Shown here in pieces: positions 8,740 to 17,570 of a stretch of DNA of 62,048 nucleotides. The DNA is from Bacteroidetes bacterium UBA2364. Its GTDB lineage: Bacteria > Bacteroidota > Rhodothermia > Rhodothermales > UBA2364. The first letter of the stretch is position 1. Each line of letters starts with the position of its first letter. The position numbers and the translations under genes are program-made. The notes beneath the pieces were generated by a model, which worked only from the letters and a program-made list of their open reading frames with translations, did no database searches and was not told the DNA's origin. The stretch lies in NCBI GenBank assembly GCA_002344075.1, contig DDTM01000022.1:1-62048 (forward strand). The letters are read 5' to 3'.

Positions 8740-9987
8740 TTATGAGATGTGGTTAAGTTTCACCAGGTCAACACGCTTAGGTGTTGCCTTTAGAATGGTC
8801 ACTGCATATTGATCGAAAATATAGTGACCATGTACTTCGGGCACCTTACCTGTTTTATGTAAAATATACCCCCCCATCGTGTCATAGTTTCCTTCTGGAA
8901 TAGTGAACCCATATTGTTCCCTCAATACATGTATTTCGGCATCTCCACGAACCGACCAAGTATTTGGCCCTATTACCCGAACGGGTGTATTATCTGGATC
9001 AAACTCATCCTCTATTTCACCAATTAGTTCTTCGAGTAAATCTTCCATCGTGACCAATCCAGATACACCACCATGCTCGTCCACCACCAATGCAATGGAG
9101 GTTTTTTCTTTCAGTAGTGCCTGAAGTAATTTATTGGTAGGCTGTGCTTCAGGTACAAATTTAATTGGACGTACAATATTTTCTAATGTAGCCGGATGAT
9201 GGAATAGGTCGTGTACCAATACATACCCCACCATATTGTCGAGATGTTGTACATAAACTGGAATTTTCGAATAACCCGTTTCAGTAAAAACCCGCCGTAC
9301 ATCAGAAAGAGGTGTATCTATGCGAAGGGCCGTAATTTGAGTCCGGCTAACCATTACTTCTCGGACACGGGTTTCACGAAGTTCTAATACATTGGAAACG
9401 AGCTCGCGTTCATCTTCGTCAATCTTGGGATCCGGTTCTGGCGTCTCATTAAATCGCTCACTTAACAAACTTTCCAAATCTGGTATCAGGTAGGGGCTTA
9501 CAATGCGGTCTTGAATACGCAACACGTGGGCAATGGCCTGCGACAACCACACTGTGGGTTGAATAATTGGAAAAAGAAACCAATAAGACCACATAAGAGG
9601 GCGAGCAAGCAGGAAAATCCATTCATTGGGCTGCTTTTGTACCAAATGCTTGGGTAAGATTTCTCCAAGGAGCAAAACCGTCAGAAATCCAAACAAAATT
9701 TGTATGGGCAGTAGAAGGGCCGATGACCATTGAAGGGGGCGCAATACCTCGGATAAAAGAAAAGCAAGGGCGGTGGCGTATAAAACCAAACCTAAAACGG
9801 TTCCTACAAGTGTGGTGGTAAACAAACGAATGGGATTGTGGAGAAAAACCTCAACCGCTTTGCCATTTTGGCCACGGGAAGCACACTCAATTTCGGCTTT
9901 ATAACGGTTGGCCGTTACAAATGCGGACTCGGCCGCTGCAAAAAAAGCCAGAAGCAACAACAATATGACCGCAATTAGGAAGAGCAT
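8740..9987 (-). CDS. CorC/HlyC-type CNNM membrane protein with CBS pair
   Basis: A 415-aa protein of the CNNM/CorB-CorC family, involved in Mg2+ or Co2+ handling in the inner membrane. The order is a DUF21 transmembrane region (about 1-170), a tandem CBS domain (about 200-320, REVMVSRTQITALR, SKIPVYV, LVTMEDLLEELIGEI) and a C-terminal CorC/transporter-associated domain (about 335-410, RGDAEIHVL, GNYDTMGGYIL). The start at 9987 lies five bases after the enoyl-CoA hydratase stop, so the two genes are almost certainly one operon, though no functional link is obvious. Confidence 0.9.
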   Translation of the reverse strand: MLFLIAVILLLLLAFFAAAESAFVTANRYKAEIECASRGQNGKAVEVFLHNPIRLFTTTLVGTVLGLVLYATALAFLLSEVLRPLQWSSALLLPIQILFGFLTVLLLGEILPKHLVQKQPNEWIFLLARPLMWSYWFLFPIIQPTVWLSQAIAHVLRIQDRIVSPYLIPDLESLLSERFNETPEPDPKIDEDERELVSNVLELRETRVREVMVSRTQITALRIDTPLSDVRRVFTETGYSKIPVYVQHLDNMVGYVLVHDLFHHPATLENIVRPIKFVPEAQPTNKLLQALLKEKTSIALVVDEHGGVSGLVTMEDLLEELIGEIEDEFDPDNTPVRVIGPNTWSVRGDAEIHVLREQYGFTIPEGNYDTMGGYILHKTGKVPEVHGHYIFDQYAVTILKATPKRVDLVKLNHIS

Positions 9988-9992
9988 GGTTT

Positions 9993-10829
9993 TTATTCAC
10001 CAGTGAAATGTGGAGTTCGTTTTTCAAGAAATGCTCCTACACCTTCCGAAAAGTCTTTGCTCGACACAATCTGACCAAATAACGTCGCTTCCAATTGAAG
10101 GCCATGAGCGAGTGGTAATTCCGACGCTTGTAGCGCTTCCAATGCCATCCGGATACCAAGAGGCGCGCGTGCGGTAACGGTACGCAGCATTTTCTTGGCG
10201 GCAGACAACAAGTCTTTTTGTGGAACCACCTGACTCACCATTCCCAACCCATAGGCCCGTTGTGCATCAATAGGTTTTCCTGTTAAGATCATTTCGGTCG
10301 CAATTCCAAGGCCCACAATCCGGGGCAATCGTTGCGTGCCGCCATATCCGGGGATCAAACCCAAGTTCAACTCTGGCTGGCCAAAAACAGCCTGCTCCGA
10401 AGCAATTCTCAGATGACATGCCAAGGCCAATTCGCACCCGCCACCCAAAGCAAATCCATTTACGGCGGCCAATACGGGCTTGGGCATTTGTGCCACCTGA
10501 TTTAAAACCCCTTGCCCTTTGGTGGCCAACGTTTGGGCCTGCAACGGCGTTAGTTGCCTAAATTCTGCAATATCCGCCCCGGCTACAAAACTGCGCTGTC
10601 CCATCCCAGTAATAATAACCCCTTTTATGTCTTCGTCGTAACGTGCCATCGAAAGGGCAGCGCTTAGTTCGCGCAAGACCACTTCATTGAGGGCATTATG
10701 CTTATCAGGTCGGTTGATGGTGATCAACGCAAGCGCATCTCCGGTAACCGTGTAGCCTTTGCTGTCTGTAGCTTCCCGATCAATCGCATAGTTCAGGGTC
10801 TCAAAAATTGTTTCGGTCGTTAAAGACAT
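9993..10829 (-). CDS. Enoyl-CoA hydratase/isomerase
   Basis: A crotonase-family protein of 278 aa, acting on enoyl-CoA in beta-oxidation or a related pathway in the cytoplasm. The oxyanion-hole segments are present (NRPDKHNALN, VAGADIAEF near residue 80, NGFALGGGCELALACHLRIAS). The two family catalytic acids are visible: the glutamate in GGGCELA and that in FGQPELNLGLIPG. It retains the GGTQRLPR motif typical of true hydratases. An N-terminal extension of about 25 residues precedes the usual family start. Its substrate length cannot be told. It could supply the acyl-CoA dehydrogenase operon at 35-41 kb. Confidence 0.92.
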   Translation of the reverse strand: MSLTTETIFETLNYAIDREATDSKGYTVTGDALALITINRPDKHNALNEVVLRELSAALSMARYDEDIKGVIITGMGQRSFVAGADIAEFRQLTPLQAQTLATKGQGVLNQVAQMPKPVLAAVNGFALGGGCELALACHLRIASEQAVFGQPELNLGLIPGYGGTQRLPRIVGLGIATEMILTGKPIDAQRAYGLGMVSQVVPQKDLLSAAKKMLRTVTARAPLGIRMALEALQASELPLAHGLQLEATLFGQIVSSKDFSEGVGAFLEKRTPHFTGE

Positions 10830-10860
10830 TATTTTGGGGATTAATGAACCGGATATACCG

Positions 10861-10911
10861 GAAAAAAGAAACCGTAAAGTGGGTTTGGTACTTAACCTGC
10901 CCCCTTTACGG
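10861..10911 (-). terminator. Strong terminator of the PspA-locus transcript
   Basis: On the minus strand CCGTAAAG pairs perfectly with CTTTACGG (10904-10911 with 10872-10879), continued by GGG/CCC and GGT/ACC pairs inside, then TTTCTTTTTT. It lies 15 bases past the stop of the coiled-coil gene at 10926. Confidence 0.85.
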
Positions 10912-10925
10912 CCCTATTTCAATAG

Positions 10926-11798
10926 TTAATTTTTGACACGTGTTCCGGTGGAAGTGGCCTCTGAGGGTGTATATGCCTCTATACCATCTAAAATACTTCC
11001 CGAGCTATTAAACACATCTTCCAGCTCCGAAACTGAGGCTTGGGTCTCCTCGACCTCGTTCAAAAGCGTATCCAATTGGAACGTGATGCCTTCCGGATCT
11101 TTCATAGAAAGAGATTGTTCATGAATGAACCGGATAACATCCTCGATCGTGGCCATCTGTGCATCCAGAATTTCTTTATTTTCTTTCAGTCGTTTACGTT
11201 CCTCTAAACTTTTTTCCAGAATAGTGAGGCGTCGCTGTTTCACAGAACGAACTTTGGGTGGGTCATCCTCCATATCCAGTCGCAAATCTTCGATGGCACG
11301 TGCAATTTCCAACTCACGATTATCCGATTGAAGCATGTTGTAGCGTTCCTTCGTATGAAGCATCGTCAGGTAAGAGTCCATTAGGCCTTCAATCTTGCGC
11401 ACATGGCTATCCAAGAGCGATTGAGATGCCGTACTTAGTTTTTTGTAGTTACTGGCAATGTCGTCGCGATATTTTTTAAGCCGTACATACCGTTCCAAAC
11501 TGCTTCTACTAAGTTGCTTTAGCCGTTCCGTTGGCGTATTGGCTTGTTTAGACATCTCGGCATTTATCCGCGAACGCACCGCCCGCTGGAATCTCTTATC
11601 CTTGGGCATTATCCCCAAATACATCAGTTCGGCACCAAAAGTGGAAAGCAAAATCATGTTACGCAAGAATTCTCCTGCTTCCCCTGGTGCAATAATCATC
11701 GTTCCCAGCACCATCGCCATCGCCGAGATGAGGAAAGTGAGGTTCCAGGGCATTAAAAATGCTTCTTTCTGAAAGTTAATATGCGAATCGTTACTCAT
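10926..11798 (-). CDS. Two-span membrane protein with long coiled coil, PspA locus
   Basis: I do not recognise a named family. The 290-aa product has two adjacent hydrophobic segments near the N-terminus (LTFLISAMAMVLGTMIIA and FLRNMILLSTFGAELMYLGI) followed by about 200 residues of heptad-rich, highly charged coiled coil. The tail is Ser/Thr/Glu-rich. ATG at 11813 is an alternative start five codons earlier. It is the last gene of the minus-strand run pspA-paralogue-this gene and ends at a strong terminator. The context suggests a membrane partner of the PspA-like proteins; that role is inference. Confidence 0.65.
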   Translation of the reverse strand: MSNDSHINFQKEAFLMPWNLTFLISAMAMVLGTMIIAPGEAGEFLRNMILLSTFGAELMYLGIMPKDKRFQRAVRSRINAEMSKQANTPTERLKQLSRSSLERYVRLKKYRDDIASNYKKLSTASQSLLDSHVRKIEGLMDSYLTMLHTKERYNMLQSDNRELEIARAIEDLRLDMEDDPPKVRSVKQRRLTILEKSLEERKRLKENKEILDAQMATIEDVIRFIHEQSLSMKDPEGITFQLDTLLNEVEETQASVSELEDVFNSSGSILDGIEAYTPSEATSTGTRVKN

Positions 11799-11865
11799 TG
11801 TACCTCGGTACATGTGGTTCGTGAGACAAAAGTTATGTGCCTCGTGTTATGATAGTGAATCGGCA

Positions 11866-12351
11866 CTAAATCCCGCGTTTACGCCCAACACTCCGTGCTT
11901 CCTCTGGACGCTCATCCACTTCCAACTCCTTTTCGGTTGATCTGGGTCTTCCTATGGATTTATCCCCTTCTAAAGGGGTGTCCGAAGCGGCATGAGGCTG
12001 CGCGTCTAAGGGCATACCTCCCATTTCAAGTTTCATTTGCCGGATCAAATCGGCTGCACGTGCTTTTTGTGCATCCTCCTCATTTATTTGAGGGGCAGGC
12101 GTTGGTACGTCCAAGCCAGCACTTTCTAACGCCATTTCCATCTTCACTTCCGTCCGTATGGATTCTCGGTTGAGCCGTTCCACCATTTCTTCATGGGTTG
12201 CCGCCACACTGTCTGGCAAAGCAGTCCCCTGCACAGCGCCCAGTATGTTTTTTTTACGCTCGGCCTCGGCTAATTTTTGCTTCAACGCCCTGAGTTGCAA
12301 CAAATGCTGCTTCTCCTCGGCCTTGATGCGTTCATATTCTTTGGGATCCAT
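11866..12351 (-). CDS. Truncated PspA paralogue (C-terminal half only)
   Basis: A 161-aa, mostly helical, soluble protein. Its middle aligns with the second half of the neighbouring PspA: ATHEEMVERLNRES against ATHDEMIQKINEQT, KMEMALES against RMEIALDS, EEDAQKARAADLI against EEDAQSIRASEIV, and QMKLEMGG against QFKLEMGV. The long N-terminal hairpin (helices 1-3 of PspA) is missing. The tail carries DKSIGRPR and RSVGRKRG, a motif shared with the small membrane proteins at 33.1-34.1 kb. It lies 37 bases downstream of pspA, in one operon. It may modulate PspA polymerisation; that is inference. Confidence 0.7.
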   Translation of the reverse strand: MDPKEYERIKAEEKQHLLQLRALKQKLAEAERKKNILGAVQGTALPDSVAATHEEMVERLNRESIRTEVKMEMALESAGLDVPTPAPQINEEDAQKARAADLIRQMKLEMGGMPLDAQPHAASDTPLEGDKSIGRPRSTEKELEVDERPEEARSVGRKRGI

Positions 12352-12388
12352 CCTGATTTAGGGTCTAAGCGTCAAAAAAATATGGCTT

Positions 12389-13159
12389 TTATACGCCCTC
12401 GCGTGTACGGTTTGCGGATGACCCGCCCGAAGAACCTGTTTCATCTGGAATATCCAGCAAGCTCTTGCGTTGCCCAGCCGACGCACCACCGCCAACACCC
12501 ATTTCCAATTTAAATTGGTTCACAATTTCGGAAGCACGGATGCTTTGGGCATCTTCTTCGATCTTCATGGCTTGTGTATCAATGGAGTCTAATGCAATTT
12601 CCATGCGGGCTTCCGACTTCGCGGTTTGCTCATTGATCTTTTGGATCATTTCATCGTGTGTCGCAGAAATCCCACCTACTTCAAATTGTTCGAGGGTATC
12701 GGCCACTTTTGCTTGCCATTGGGCACGTTCGTGGGCACGTAGGGCTTCTTTGGCCTCCTGAATTTTGCGGTCTTTTTCCCGCATAAAGGCCTTTTTTACC
12801 TGAAGCGCTTTGTCATAGGCGGCGGCTGCAAATTGCAATTGCTCTTTGGCAGATCCGAGAGACGCCTTTACCTGTTCGTACCGGATGGCGTATTGCTGTG
12901 CGATGTCTTCGCGATTGGCCTGAATGCCCGCCTTGATCTTAGAGGTTAGATCGGCCAGTTCGGCTTCATATTTGGCCACTTCTTTTTGGAGCAACATCAC
13001 ATTCGCCTTTACCGTGGCAATATTTTCATTCATCTTCGGAACCTGATCGTTCAGTTCCCGAATATTTTCTTCAAGGATTAGTTTTGGATCTTCGATGGTA
13101 GAGACCAATCCGCCAAAGAGGGACTTAATTGCACGGACAAATCGTTTCCAGATGGACAT
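12389..13159 (-). CDS. pspA: PspA/IM30 (Vipp1) family membrane-stress protein
   Basis: A 256-aa member of the PspA/Vipp1 family, bacterial ESCRT-III relatives that coat and repair the inner membrane. The N-terminus is the amphipathic helix MSIWKRFVRAIKSLFGGLV, followed by EDPKLILEENIRELNDQV and a long helical hairpin. The C-terminal part holds the THDEMI and FKLEMG segments duplicated in the next gene. It heads a three-gene minus-strand operon ending at the terminator at 10861. No PspF, PspB or PspC of the enterobacterial type is adjacent. Confidence 0.9.
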   Translation of the reverse strand: MSIWKRFVRAIKSLFGGLVSTIEDPKLILEENIRELNDQVPKMNENIATVKANVMLLQKEVAKYEAELADLTSKIKAGIQANREDIAQQYAIRYEQVKASLGSAKEQLQFAAAAYDKALQVKKAFMREKDRKIQEAKEALRAHERAQWQAKVADTLEQFEVGGISATHDEMIQKINEQTAKSEARMEIALDSIDTQAMKIEEDAQSIRASEIVNQFKLEMGVGGGASAGQRKSLLDIPDETGSSGGSSANRTREGV

Positions 13160-13337
13160 AATAGATTTCGGTTTAGAGGTTTTGATCGTAAAGCGATCCT
13201 ACGCACTTGTTAGGGCTTGGATACGCAAAACGCTTATGAAGTTTCAAATAAAGTATAAGATAAACATTCAGGTCACCATTCCCCAACGATTATTCCCCCC
13301 TAAATGCCAAATTTATACGGTGTTTACCCAAGGTCCG

Positions 13338-14669
13338 TTATCCAGACTGCTTTCCCGTTACCCGTTGTATAAGTAAAGGGGCCGGAGCAGGTCTTTCTTC
13401 ACCAAAACGATAGGCAGAGATCACGGCATGTTGTAGTGTTGGCACATCGTCTGTTTTATGGGTGTATAAGGTTGCCAACCGCATTCCGGGATGCACTTCG
13501 CTGCCGGGTTTACAATGTAGATAAATACCCGCGCCAGGATCCACCGGATCCTCTTTTTTCATTCTCCCAGCCCCCGTTAATACAGCCGTTTTCCCAATGG
13601 TTAGGGCATCTACCTCTTGCACATAGCCCATAGCGGTATCCGAAGCGTATATATCGTAGGCTGGTGCAAGGTTCGGATACGCATTTGTATCCTCTAATGC
13701 ACGGGGATCACCACCTTGGGCCTGAACAATCTTTAAGAATTTATCAAACGCCTTGCCATTTGCCACCACTTCTTGGGCCATTTCGCAGCCCGCTTCCGGG
13801 GTTTCGGCCACGCCGCCCAAACACAACATTTCGCCCGCCAAAACATACGTCAGTTCCATGACCTCTGGCACATTTTCCCCTTTCAGACACCGAACGGACT
13901 CCTCCACCTCCAACCAGTTTCCTACTGCTCGCCCCAGTGGCACGTTCATATTGGTGATCCACCCAACGGTTGGCTTGCCAAACGCTTCCCCGATTTCCAC
14001 CAATGTCTGGGCCAGTTTCTTGGCCTCCGGCTCGGTTTGCATAAAAGCGCCACGCCCACATTTCACATCCAATACCAATGCATCAATCCCTTCTGCCAGT
14101 TTTTTAGACATAATAGAAGAGGCAATAAAAGGAATAAAGGGAACCGTGGCCGTTACATCCCGAAGAGCGTATAGTTTACGGTCTGCGGGTGCAATTTCCG
14201 GCGTTTGCCCGATCAATACCAAGCCGTTTTGTTGCAACTGCCAGCGATATTCCGAGATACTCAGGTTTACATTAAAGCCGGGAATGGATTCTAATTTATC
14301 TAAGGTTCCGCCTGAATGTCCTAAGCCACGGCCAGAAATCATGGGTACTGGCACACCACACGCCGCCACAATGGGCGCAAGCGGTAGCGAGATTTTGTCT
14401 CCTACCCCACCCGTAGAATGCTTATCCACCTTGATGCCGGGCAAGTCGCTTAAATCAAGCACTTCACCGGAATACAACATGGCCCGCGTGAGGGTTTGGG
14501 TTTCGGCCTCACTCATACCCCGAATAAAAGCCGCCATCAGAAAAGCGCTCATCTGATAATCCGTAACGTCTCCACTGGTATATGCCGCCACCAACCATCG
14601 GATGGCTTCATCGCTCAGGGCATCCCCGTCACGTTTTGCGGTCAGAATGTCAATAATATTGAGGTTCAT
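13338..14669 (-). CDS. deoA: Thymidine / pyrimidine-nucleoside phosphorylase
   Basis: Cleaves thymidine or other pyrimidine nucleosides with phosphate to the base plus (deoxy)ribose-1-phosphate. The 443-aa length and domain order (alpha domain, glycine-rich phosphate-binding loop, C-terminal domain) fit. Visible signatures are VDKHSTGGVGDK, the family hallmark SGRGLGHSGGTLDKLE, and DVKCGRGAFM. The frame is open to 14753, but the ATG at 14669 (MNLNIIDILTAKRDG) matches the family N-terminus. A 52-aa DUF5989 gene lies 37 bases upstream on the same strand. RpiA at 17.6 kb could process the sugar product of ribonucleosides. Confidence 0.93.
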   Translation of the reverse strand: MNLNIIDILTAKRDGDALSDEAIRWLVAAYTSGDVTDYQMSAFLMAAFIRGMSEAETQTLTRAMLYSGEVLDLSDLPGIKVDKHSTGGVGDKISLPLAPIVAACGVPVPMISGRGLGHSGGTLDKLESIPGFNVNLSISEYRWQLQQNGLVLIGQTPEIAPADRKLYALRDVTATVPFIPFIASSIMSKKLAEGIDALVLDVKCGRGAFMQTEPEAKKLAQTLVEIGEAFGKPTVGWITNMNVPLGRAVGNWLEVEESVRCLKGENVPEVMELTYVLAGEMLCLGGVAETPEAGCEMAQEVVANGKAFDKFLKIVQAQGGDPRALEDTNAYPNLAPAYDIYASDTAMGYVQEVDALTIGKTAVLTGAGRMKKEDPVDPGAGIYLHCKPGSEVHPGMRLATLYTHKTDDVPTLQHAVISAYRFGEERPAPAPLLIQRVTGKQSG

Positions 14670-14706
14670 GCTGAAAAAGTTAAGGTTTGTCGTCAACGTA
14701 AACTGC

Positions 14707-14865
14707 TTAAAAGAGCGAATAGATAAAAGGCGCCAAGGCCGAGCCATTCGCAAGAACGATTAGTAGGCTCAACAAAACCAGTACGACAACTATGGGAACC
14801 AGCCAGTATTTTTTTCGGACCTTCAAAAAGTCCCAAAAGGCGAGAAGTATGCTTGTTTTGGCCAT
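14707..14865 (-). CDS. DUF5989-family small membrane protein
   Basis: A 52-aa protein, easily missed because of its size. It begins MAKTSILLAFWDFLKVRKKY, then has one hydrophobic span (WLVPIVVVLVLLSLLIVL), and ends GSALAPFIYSLF. The FLKVRKKYWLVPI block and the GSALAPFIY-LF end match the conserved pattern I know for DUF5989 proteins, which usually sit beside SxtJ-like or polysaccharide-related membrane proteins. Here the downstream neighbour is thymidine phosphorylase. Its function is unknown. ATG at 14865 and TAA at 14707-14709 give a complete frame. Confidence 0.75.
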   Translation of the reverse strand: MAKTSILLAFWDFLKVRKKYWLVPIVVVLVLLSLLIVLANGSALAPFIYSLF

Positions 14866-15011
14866 AAACAAAAATAGTGGGCTTGTTTAAATGTGGTAAG
14901 TTACGAAAAATTATGACCGCTATTTAGTCTGAATGTGTTTTGTGGCGTAACTTCGCCAATCAGCAGGCGTATTTTTAAAATTATGCTTCCATATCACCCA
15001 ATCTGAATCAT

Positions 15012-16295
15012 ATGCGTTTCATCAATGAAGTGTGGGAAGGTCTTCGGATTGCTTTCTTGGCCATTCAGAATAATAAGTTACGTTCTGGCCTCACCACATT
15101 GGGCATTATTATCGGGATTGTGATGGTCACCTCCATGTTTACAGTGATCAATGGTATAGAACGATCTTTCGACAACAGTGTTTCTATGCTTGGCAACGAT
15201 GTATTGCGGGTTCAACGGTTTCCGTGGGGTTCCCAGCCTGGCGATTGGTGGAAGTACATCAACCGCCCGAACATAGAGCCGGAACTTGCCGAGACCATTA
15301 ACAACCGTTCTTCCTATGCAAAAGCCGTTGCCCCGGTATCCTTTTATGTGTCGGATGTAAAATATAAAAGCAACCAGATCAAAGGGGTTTTTATGCAGGC
15401 TTCCACTCCGGCATACAGCGAGATTAACCAAATAAAATTAGACACTGGGCGCTTTTATACCGAAGAAGACAACCGGACCGCACGCAATGTCTGCGTATTG
15501 GGTGTGGATGTTTTGGAGGCGCTTTTCCCTAACGAGCAACCTTTGGGCAAGAAAATAAAGCTACTGTCACAGTCTTTCCAACAAACTGGGCCGGGTGGCA
15601 TGGGCGTACAAATGAAAGAAAGCCAACAGCATTGCGAGGTAATTGGTGTACTTGCAAAACAAGGGAAGTTCTTGGGTCTTTTTTCGTTCGATACCCAAAT
15701 TCAGATGCCTTATAACACGATGAAGAAAATATTTGGCATCAATAAACAGGGACTCCAAATACAGGTTAGGGTAGATTTGGCCGAGATGGATGCGGCACAG
15801 GACGAATTAACGGGCATCATTCGTGCATCCCGTAAAGTTAAACCGGGGGATACTGATAATTTTGCCATAAACCGCCAAGAAGCCTTCCGGCAACAATTTG
15901 ATGGTATAAAAACAGTCATTTATTCTGTCGGTATTTTTCTCACGGCTTTGTCCCTGCTTGTTGGTGGAATTGGGGTAATGAACATCATGTTTGTCTCCGT
16001 AAAAGAACGTACCAAGGAAATTGGGATCCGCAAGGCCATTGGTGCACCCAAACGGGCCATTTTGGGCCAATTTTTGTTCGAAGCAGTGGTTATTTGTGTA
16101 TTTGGCGGGCTTATTGGAATCGTCCTCTCTTTTGGAGTAACCGCTTTTATCAATACGTTGTTCACAGCGGTAATGTCTCTTGGCACGGTTAGTTTGGCTT
16201 TTACCATTTGTGTTTTGGTGGGCATTATTTTTGGTTTTATTCCGGCATGGTCTGCTGCTAACGCCAACCCCATCGAAGCATTACGTTACGAGTAA
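15012..16295 (+). CDS. MacB/FtsX-type ABC transporter permease (first of pair)
   Basis: A 427-aa inner-membrane permease of the MacB/LolCE-like type VII ABC superfamily. It has one N-terminal helix (LRSGLTTLGIIIGIVMVTSMF, about 22-42), a large periplasmic MacB_PCD domain (about 45-290), and a three-helix FtsX domain with the signature VGGIGVMNIMFVSVKERTKEIGIRKAIGA. It ends with the characteristic ANANPIEALRYE. No ATPase or membrane-fusion gene is adjacent, so the energising subunit must lie elsewhere or be shared. It is followed 18 bases later by a second permease, and the two probably form a heterodimer. Confidence 0.9.
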   Translation: MRFINEVWEGLRIAFLAIQNNKLRSGLTTLGIIIGIVMVTSMFTVINGIERSFDNSVSMLGNDVLRVQRFPWGSQPGDWWKYINRPNIEPELAETINNRSSYAKAVAPVSFYVSDVKYKSNQIKGVFMQASTPAYSEINQIKLDTGRFYTEEDNRTARNVCVLGVDVLEALFPNEQPLGKKIKLLSQSFQQTGPGGMGVQMKESQQHCEVIGVLAKQGKFLGLFSFDTQIQMPYNTMKKIFGINKQGLQIQVRVDLAEMDAAQDELTGIIRASRKVKPGDTDNFAINRQEAFRQQFDGIKTVIYSVGIFLTALSLLVGGIGVMNIMFVSVKERTKEIGIRKAIGAPKRAILGQFLFEAVVICVFGGLIGIVLSFGVTAFINTLFTAVMSLGTVSLAFTICVLVGIIFGFIPAWSAANANPIEALRYE

Positions 16296-16313
16296 TTCTT
16301 TTTCCACACAGTT

Positions 16314-17537
16314 ATGAATCTTGAATTTATCAAAATGGCATGGGGAGCCATCATCGCGAACAAATTGCGATCTGCCCTCACGTTATTAGGCATGGTGATC
16401 GGTGTCTTCTCGGTTATTGCTTCGGTTACGGCGGTCTCGGCAATAGACTCCAGTTTTAATACCACGATAGATTTCTTAGGGTCATCCACATTTACCCTTC
16501 AGAAGTTTCCCGGCGTCCAGTTTGGACCGAGTGATGAGCGCGTGCGAAATCGGAAAAACCTGACCTACGACCAAATGCTACAACTACGCCGTCGCAGTAC
16601 GTTGGCCACCTCGGTAAGCGCAGTGGGTTCTTTTCCGACCATCCAGATACGCTATAAAGACCGCAAAACCAATCCGAACGTGCAATTACAAGGCTCGGAT
16701 GAGCACTGGGCGGTAAACAACAGCTATGAACTTGGTTCTGGTCGTTTTCTTACCGATGGTGATGTACAATATGGCCGTCCTGTAGTGGTATTGGGAACCG
16801 AAGTAGTAAGCAAGCTCTTCGAAACAGAAACCCCGATTGGTAAAGACATTTTGGTAGGTGGACATCGGATGACGGTGGTAGGGGTGCTCAAACAAAAAGG
16901 ACAGAGTTTCGGCCAAAGTCAGGACAACTTAGTGGTGGCCCCTATTACCACCCTTTTTGTGCAATACGGCGATCCAGACCAGAATATAGACATTCTTGTT
17001 CGGGCCAGAAATGTAGAAATTCTGGCTGAAAGCATTGACGAAAGTATTGGTATTTTTCGAGCTGTTCGTCGCTTAGATGCCAAAGAAGAAAATGACTTTG
17101 AAGTGATTACCAATGACTCGGTGGTAGAAACGTTTACGGGTTTTACGGCTTATCTGACAATTGGTGGCGCGGGTATTGGTTTTATTGCCCTTTTGGCCGC
17201 AGGCATTGGTATTATGAATATCATGTTGGTATCCGTTACGGAGCGTACACGGGAAATTGGTATTCGGAAATCCATCGGAGCTAAAAAAGGCGATATTTTG
17301 CGTCAGTTTTTGTATGAAGCGATTTTCTTGTGTCAGATTGGGGGTGTTTTAGGAATTCTAATGGGCGTCGGAACGGGCAATATTTTATCGTTAATGTGGG
17401 AGACACCGCTGGTGGTGCCCTGGGGATGGGCTTTTGGCTCAGTGGCAGGCGTTACGATCATCGCCTTGATTTTTGGCGTTTATCCTGCATGGAAGGCCGC
17501 TAACTTAAGGCCTATAGATGCTTTACGCTACGAATAA
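16314..17537 (+). CDS. MacB/FtsX-type ABC transporter permease (second of pair)
   Basis: A 407-aa paralogue of the preceding gene with the same plan: an N-terminal helix (LRSALTLLGMVIGVFSVIASV), a periplasmic MacB_PCD domain, then an FtsX domain with AAGIGIMNIMLVSVTERTREIGIRKSIGA, and the end NLRPIDALRYE. The two proteins are clearly homologous but diverged in the periplasmic domain, consistent with an obligate pair. Such pairs export peptides, lipids or antibiotics, or act mechanically in envelope processes; the cargo is unknown. RpiA follows 33 bases later and is probably only incidentally co-transcribed. Confidence 0.9.
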   Translation: MNLEFIKMAWGAIIANKLRSALTLLGMVIGVFSVIASVTAVSAIDSSFNTTIDFLGSSTFTLQKFPGVQFGPSDERVRNRKNLTYDQMLQLRRRSTLATSVSAVGSFPTIQIRYKDRKTNPNVQLQGSDEHWAVNNSYELGSGRFLTDGDVQYGRPVVVLGTEVVSKLFETETPIGKDILVGGHRMTVVGVLKQKGQSFGQSQDNLVVAPITTLFVQYGDPDQNIDILVRARNVEILAESIDESIGIFRAVRRLDAKEENDFEVITNDSVVETFTGFTAYLTIGGAGIGFIALLAAGIGIMNIMLVSVTERTREIGIRKSIGAKKGDILRQFLYEAIFLCQIGGVLGILMGVGTGNILSLMWETPLVVPWGWAFGSVAGVTIIALIFGVYPAWKAANLRPIDALRYE

Positions 17538-17570
17538 ATGGCGACATTTTATTGAATTACACAAAAAAAC

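Noticed and set aside
13753..14556. A 267-codon plus-strand open frame opposite thymidine phosphorylase
   Set aside because: It lies entirely antisense to a well-supported gene and its translation is low-complexity Ser/Thr/Pro-rich with no family features, as expected of a shadow frame.
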